Shown: positions 5,859-8,851 of the stretch, piece by piece | Numbering within the stretch: position 1 is the first letter of the stretch | How the letters are laid out: the number at the start of each line of letters is the position of its first letter | Assembly: GCA_964235705.1 (NCBI GenBank) | Contig: CAXSDP010000118.1 | Location: 1-8,851 of the forward strand | Reading direction: 5' to 3' | From: RH-AL1 sp964235705 | Lineage (GTDB): Bacteria > Pseudomonadota > Alphaproteobacteria > Rhizobiales > Beijerinckiaceae | Length of the DNA stretch: 8,851 nucleotides | Notes under the pieces: generated by a model | What the model was told of the DNA's origin: nothing | Seen by the model: only the letters and a program-made list of their open reading frames with translations | Database searches by the model: none | Position numbers and translations under genes: made by a program

Positions 5859-6278
5859 ATGAAACGCCACGTCTTCATCGACAGCTGCGCGGTCAACCGG
5901 TTCGCGCTGGTCAACGTCAACCCGGTGCGCGCGCTGGCCGGCAGCGCCTTCACGCTCGCGGTCGTGCCCGCGCTGGAGCACGAGTACCGCGCGGCGCTCG
6001 ATCACCTCTTCGTGCCCCCCTACGTCAAGGGCGTGCTGCGCGACCTGCTGGAGCGCTGCGAGCGGCGAGACCCGCCCGCCGACGCGCGCGGCGGCACCGA
6101 CGCGCAGCTGTTCGCCCTCGCGCGGACGGCGTTCGTCGTCACCGATGACGCCAAGCTCCACCGGCGGGACGGCCAGGACCACGGCGGCATGATCCCCTGG
6201 TCGATCGTCGAGGCGCACCTGCGGGCGGACGGGCGCCTCCCCGACCTGCTGGGCGTCCACGCGGAACGCCCGGTATGA
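5859..6278 (+). CDS. PIN-like domain protein, no partner antitoxin
   Basis: 139 residues. The pattern is that of a PIN-fold nuclease: HVFIDSCAVNRF (Asp8), VVPALEHEYRAAL (Glu40/Glu42), TDAQLFALAR (Asp81) and FVVTDDAKL (Asp96/Asp97). These would supply the acidic metal-binding set. The middle region is shorter than in a typical VapC, and I see no small antitoxin frame directly upstream, so a standard VapBC pair is not supported. I chose ATG 5859 because it starts right at the first beta strand. GAGGG lies only 1 nt upstream, unusually close, so a start further upstream is possible. The gene converges on the ATP12 gene with a 12-nt gap. Function is unknown; single-domain PIN proteins may process RNA or be toxins. 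Confidence 0.68.
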   Translation: MKRHVFIDSCAVNRFALVNVNPVRALAGSAFTLAVVPALEHEYRAALDHLFVPPYVKGVLRDLLERCERRDPPADARGGTDAQLFALARTAFVVTDDAKLHRRDGQDHGGMIPWSIVEAHLRADGRLPDLLGVHAERPV

Positions 6279-6290
6279 GGTCGCGGCCCC

Positions 6291-7100
6291 TCAGATCCCG
6301 CGCGGGCCGGCGAGCGCGTGGAGCCGCGCCGCCGCCGCCATGTCGCGCCATCGCCGCTCGCGACGCTCGGTCGCCTCCGCGTCGGCGCCCCAGGCGCGCG
6401 CCTGGTGATCCTCGTCGACGTTGGCCGCCGCCCACGCCTCCGCGACACCCATCGCGTCGAAGGCGACGGCCAGCGCGATGAGGACCGAGCCGGTCAAGGT
6501 CGTCATCACGCTGAGCGCGGCGAGGCGCAGGGCCCCGCCCGGTCCGAGCGTCGTCGCGGCGAGGGCGGCGCGCACGGCGGCCAGCGCCGGCTCGGGTTGC
6601 GCGACGTACATGACGCCTTGCGCGAGGACGAAGCGCGCGTCGAACTTCTCCCGCGCGAAGGCGAGCACGGGGTCCCAGGCCGCCGCCTGGGCCGCGACCA
6701 GCCCGTCGGGCTCGCCGGCGCGGTAACAAACGAGGTCCGTTTCGGCGAACTTGGCCACCTCCGCCAGGCTCGCCTCGCGATGGGACGCGACGCCGTCGAT
6801 CGCGGAATTGGCGAGCCGCGTGAGGGGCATGGTGTCGGGCTCGATCACGTCGCCCTGGTCACGCCACTCGGCGGCCAGCGCGTCGGCGAGCGCGCGCGTC
6901 GGCACGCTCAAGGCCCGCTTGGCCGGCGTGCGCACCGGCCGCCCGTCGAGGCGCGGCCCGAAGGCGCCATCCGCCTCCCCCACGCCCACCTCTTTGTAGA
7001 AGCGGCGGGGCAGCGCCTTCTTCAAATCGCGCCGCGCCATGGCGGTGGGATCGATGCGTAGCCTGCCGGCCGCGTCCGCCACGTCTTCCTCGTCACTCAT
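6291..7100 (-). CDS. ATP12-family F1-ATPase assembly chaperone
   Basis: 269 residues. ATP12 binds free F1 alpha subunits and holds them ready for alpha3beta3 assembly in mitochondria; the family is kept in alphaproteobacteria. Seen here: RRFYKEVGVGEADGAFGPRLDGRPVRTPAK (about 32-61), LADALAAEWRDQGDVIEPDTMPLTRLANSAIDGV (about 71-104), ETDLVCYRAGEPDGL, AAWDPVLAFAREKF, and a C-terminal helical part with LSVMTTLTGSVLIALA. The order and spacing match the family. Its ATG overlaps the stop of the upstream HAD gene (ATGA at 7097-7100), so the two are translationally coupled. An internal Met21 could also serve as a start. The gene ends 12 nt from the converging PIN-like gene. Confidence 0.93.
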   Translation of the reverse strand: MSDEEDVADAAGRLRIDPTAMARRDLKKALPRRFYKEVGVGEADGAFGPRLDGRPVRTPAKRALSVPTRALADALAAEWRDQGDVIEPDTMPLTRLANSAIDGVASHREASLAEVAKFAETDLVCYRAGEPDGLVAAQAAAWDPVLAFAREKFDARFVLAQGVMYVAQPEPALAAVRAALAATTLGPGGALRLAALSVMTTLTGSVLIALAVAFDAMGVAEAWAAANVDEDHQARAWGADAEATERRERRWRDMAAAARLHALAGPRGI

Positions 7101-7786
7101 GCGTTCGCGGCCGCCTCGCGGTTGGCATCATCGCCGTCCCATCCATCCAGGAACGCCCTCAACGCCGCAAAGGTCTCGACGCACGCCGCCGCACCCGCCG
7201 CCCGCAGCGCGGCGACGTCGTGGAAGCCCCAGGTCACGGCGAGCGGGGTGACGCCGGCCGCCCGCGCCATCGCCATGTCGAAGGTGGTGTCGCCGATCAT
7301 GACGGCGTCGGCGGCGGCGACGCCGGTCTCGGCCAAGGCCGTGCGGATCATGGATGGGTGCGGCTTGGAGGGGTGGCCGTCGGCGGTCTGGATCGTCGCG
7401 AAGGTGGCCTCCCAGCCCTGCGCCGCCAGCACCCGGTCGACGCCGCGCCGGGACTTGCCGGTCGCGATGCCGAGCAGCGTGTCCGGCCGGGCTTTGAGCG
7501 CGGCGACCGTTTCGCCGGCGCCGGGGTACAGCAGCTCCCGGTAGCCGGGCTCGCCGCGCATCGCCGTCCAGGCCTCCGTGTAGGCGCGGCGCAGCTCGGC
7601 GATCGGACCGTCGGCGCCGACCAGCGCGGTGAAGGCCTCGTCCAGCGAGAGGCCGACCACCGCCAGCGACCGCTCCGGCTCGGGGGCCGGCAGGCCGAGG
7701 CTCGCGAAGGCGCGGGCCTGCGTCGCGAGGATGTGCTCGCGGCTGTCGAGCAGGGTGCCGTCGAGGTCGAAGAGGATCAGGCGCAT
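7097..7786 (-). CDS. HAD-family hydrolase, phosphoglycolate-phosphatase-like
   Basis: 229 residues with all four haloacid dehalogenase motifs. Motif I is FDLDGTLLDS (Asp7 nucleophile, Asp9 acid/base), motif II ATGKS (Thr109), motif III SKPHPSM (Lys141), and motif IV MIGDTTFDMAMARAAG (Asp166, Asp170). A helical cap (about 15-90) follows motif I, as in Gph-like phosphatases. It should cleave a small phosphomonoester in the cytosol; the substrate cannot be read from sequence. It forms an operon with the ATP12 gene by a 4-nt overlap. The ATG at 7786 is preceded by a G/C-rich, weak ribosome site. A 28-codon upstream frame (7777-7863) ends just inside the gene. Confidence 0.92.
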   Translation of the reverse strand: MRLILFDLDGTLLDSREHILATQARAFASLGLPAPEPERSLAVVGLSLDEAFTALVGADGPIAELRRAYTEAWTAMRGEPGYRELLYPGAGETVAALKARPDTLLGIATGKSRRGVDRVLAAQGWEATFATIQTADGHPSKPHPSMIRTALAETGVAAADAVMIGDTTFDMAMARAAGVTPLAVTWGFHDVAALRAAGAAACVETFAALRAFLDGWDGDDANREAAANA

Positions 7787-7863
7787 CGCCCGCCCGCCCC
7801 GGCCGTCACCGTCGCGTTCCACCCCAAGCCTGCCGCGTTCCACCCCAAGCCCGCATCCTCCAT
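7777..7863 (-). other. Possible upstream ORF overlapping the HAD gene start
   Basis: A 28-codon frame starts at ATG 7863 and stops at 7777-7779, 8 nt inside the HAD gene in another frame. It contains the tandem repeat as a heptapeptide, GLGWNAA-GLGWNAT. GAGG touches the ATG directly, which is poor spacing. It could be a coupled leader peptide or chance. Confidence 0.2.
7813..7851. repeat. Tandem 18-bp repeat (21-bp period) upstream of the HAD gene
   Basis: CGCGTTCCACCCCAAGCC occurs at 7813-7830 and 7834-7851, identical over 18 bases and separated by TGC. The 21-bp period is two helical turns and also a whole number of codons. It lies 27-65 nt before the HAD start on that gene's upstream side. 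It may be paired protein sites or a recent slippage duplication. Confidence 0.6.
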
Positions 7864-7865
7864 CC

Positions 7866-7903
7866 TCGTGATCGACCGCGCGTCCTCGCGAGGTCGACCA
7901 CGA
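7866..7903. repeat. 38-bp imperfect palindrome between the HAD and dehydratase genes
   Basis: Arms of 17 positions (7866-7882 and 7887-7903) are complementary at 15, with mismatches at 7871/7898 and 7878/7891, around a TCCT loop. The matched blocks are TCGTG/CACGA, TCGACC/GGTCGA and CGCG/CGCG. It sits 37 nt before the dehydratase ATG, abutting a -35-like TTGTGT. It may be an operator for a dimeric regulator or form a hairpin in the leader of the HAD operon transcript. Confidence 0.6.
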
Positions 7904-7932
7904 TTGTGTCTTACCCGCGATCCGCCTAGCCT
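7904..7932 (+). promoter_or_regulatory. Candidate promoter for a leaderless dehydratase mRNA
   Basis: TTGTGT (7904-7909), 17 nt, then TAGCCT (7927-7932). This fits a TAnnnT -10 box placed 7 nt before the ATG. Transcription would begin at or next to the A of the start codon. No Shine-Dalgarno sequence is visible in CTCACACCG before the ATG, which agrees with leaderless translation. The -10 matches consensus at only three of six positions. Confidence 0.35.
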
Positions 7933-7939
7933 CACACCG

Positions 7940-8851
7940 ATGAACGACGTCGCACCACCCCCCTGGCACCTGACGCCCCCGTCCTTCGGCGAGATCGTCG
8001 AGGCGGCCGGGCGCATCCGGGGCGTGCTGGTCGAGACGCCGCTGCTGGAAAGCGAGCGCCTCAACGATCAGCTCGGCGGGCGCCTGCTCGTCAAGGCGGA
8101 AGGCTTGCAGCGCACCGGCAGCTTCAAGGCGCGCGGTGCCTGGAACCGACTGTCGCTGCTGACCCCGGAGGAACGGGCGCGCGGGGTGGTCGCCTTCTCG
8201 TCCGGCAACCACGCGCAGGGCGTGGCCTGGGCCGGGCGGCGGCTGGGCGTCGCCACGGTGGTGATCGCCATGCCGGCCGACGCGCCGGCCGCCAAGATCG
8301 AGCGGACGCGCGGCTGGGGGGCGGAGGTCGTCCTGTACGACCGCGCGCGCGACGACCGGGAGGCGCTGGGACGGCGGCTGGCGGCGGAGCGGGGCCTGGT
8401 GCTGGTGCCGCCCTACGACGACCGGCGGGTGATCGCCGGCGCCGGCACGCTCGGGCTGGAGGTCGCGCGCCAAGCCGACGCGCTGGGCGCGACGCCGGAC
8501 GCGCTGCTGCTGTGCTGCGCCGGCGGCGGGCTGACCGCCGGCTGCGCGCTCGCCTGGGAAACGCTGCTGCCGTCGGCCCGCGTCTACGCGGTGGAACCCG
8601 CCGGGTTCGACGACACCGCCCGCAGCCTCGAAGCCGGGGAGCGGCTGCGCAACGCGCCCGACGCGCGCTCGATCTGCGACGCCGTGCAGGCGCCGACGCC
8701 CGGCGTGCTGACCTTCGCCATCAACGCGCCCCGGCTCGGGGGCGGGCTGGTCGTCAGCGACGCCGAGGCGCTCATGGCCATGCGGGTGGCCTTCTCGGAG
8801 TTCGGCTTGGTGGCGGAGCCGGGCGGCGCCGTGGCGCTCGCCGCCGCGCTG
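7940..8851 (+). CDS. PLP-dependent threonine/serine dehydratase, 3' end outside window
   Basis: 304 codons, open at the right edge. It is a fold-type II pyridoxal-phosphate enzyme: TGSFKARGA (59-67) holds Lys63, the Schiff-base lysine. SSGNHAQG (87-94) is the substrate/carboxylate loop, AGAGTLGLEV (166-175) follows, and CCAGGGLTAG (192-201) is the phosphate-binding glycine loop. The family deaminates threonine or serine to 2-oxobutyrate or pyruvate; serine racemases look alike, so the precise reaction is open. The first 15 residues are a Pro-rich extension. The glycine loop reads Ala-Gly-Gly-Gly where most relatives have four Gly. No regulatory C-terminal domain is visible before the cut. No ribosome site precedes the ATG. 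It is divergent from the HAD-ATP12 operon. Confidence 0.9.
   Translation, partial: MNDVAPPPWHLTPPSFGEIVEAAGRIRGVLVETPLLESERLNDQLGGRLLVKAEGLQRTGSFKARGAWNRLSLLTPEERARGVVAFSSGNHAQGVAWAGRRLGVATVVIAMPADAPAAKIERTRGWGAEVVLYDRARDDREALGRRLAAERGLVLVPPYDDRRVIAGAGTLGLEVARQADALGATPDALLLCCAGGGLTAGCALAWETLLPSARVYAVEPAGFDDTARSLEAGERLRNAPDARSICDAVQAPTPGVLTFAINAPRLGGGLVVSDAEALMAMRVAFSEFGLVAEPGGAVALAAAL

Noticed and set aside
7813..7851. EcfG-type general-stress promoter (GGAAC element) in the tandem repeat
   Set aside because: GGAAC occurs on the minus strand in each copy, but I see no GTT-type -10 element at 16-17 nt.
7787..8473. N-terminal extension of the HAD gene up to 8473
   Set aside because: The HAD fold begins exactly at MRLILFDLDGT, and the extension runs antisense through the dehydratase gene with no motif.

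Overview
The window is GC-rich, densely packed chromosomal DNA from an alphaproteobacterium. The lineage call rests on three things: an ATP12-type F1-ATPase assembly chaperone (an alphaproteobacterial and mitochondrial family), a ferritin-VIT1 fusion of the MbfA type, and an Irr-type iron control element (ICE-like palindrome) directly upstream of that fusion. I see no tRNA, rRNA, insertion sequence, prophage gene or CRISPR array.

Layout: (1) 1-1150, minus: 5' part of an outer-membrane porin with an N-terminal coiled coil, cut by the window edge. (2) 1151-1706: non-coding stretch with small inverted repeats. (3) 1707-2739, plus: ICE-like operator followed by mbfA, a membrane-bound ferritin and iron exporter. 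(4) 2723-3769, minus: luciferase-like (LLM) flavin oxidoreductase, overlapping the 3' end of mbfA tail to tail. (5) 3777-3839, minus: a 20-codon fragment resembling the first strand of a glutathione S-transferase. (6) 3864-4343, minus: HxlR-type regulator. (7) 4330-4368: two identical 19-bp repeats with a 20-bp period, then azoR (4433-5050, plus), an FMN-dependent azoreductase/quinone reductase. (8) 5055-5082: perfect GC-rich hairpin between azoR and the converging yceI-like gene (5094-5708, minus). (9) 5859-6278, plus: PIN-like protein with no partner antitoxin. (10) 6291-7786, minus: HAD phosphatase and ATP12 chaperone in a 4-base-overlap operon. (11) 7787-7939: divergent intergenic region with a tandem repeat and a long imperfect palindrome. 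(12) 7940-8851, plus: start of a PLP-dependent threonine/serine dehydratase.

Two functional themes emerge. The first is iron homeostasis: mbfA is probably repressed by Irr when iron is low and expressed when iron is high. The second is electrophile and redox defence: an HxlR regulator with an N-terminal Cys-Pro, a divergent azoreductase, an LLM oxidoreductase and a GST relic form one cluster. The rest is housekeeping. I found no clear new multi-gene system. The items most worth following up are the GST relic, the tandem repeat over the regulator start, the ICE, and the repeat/palindrome region upstream of the dehydratase.
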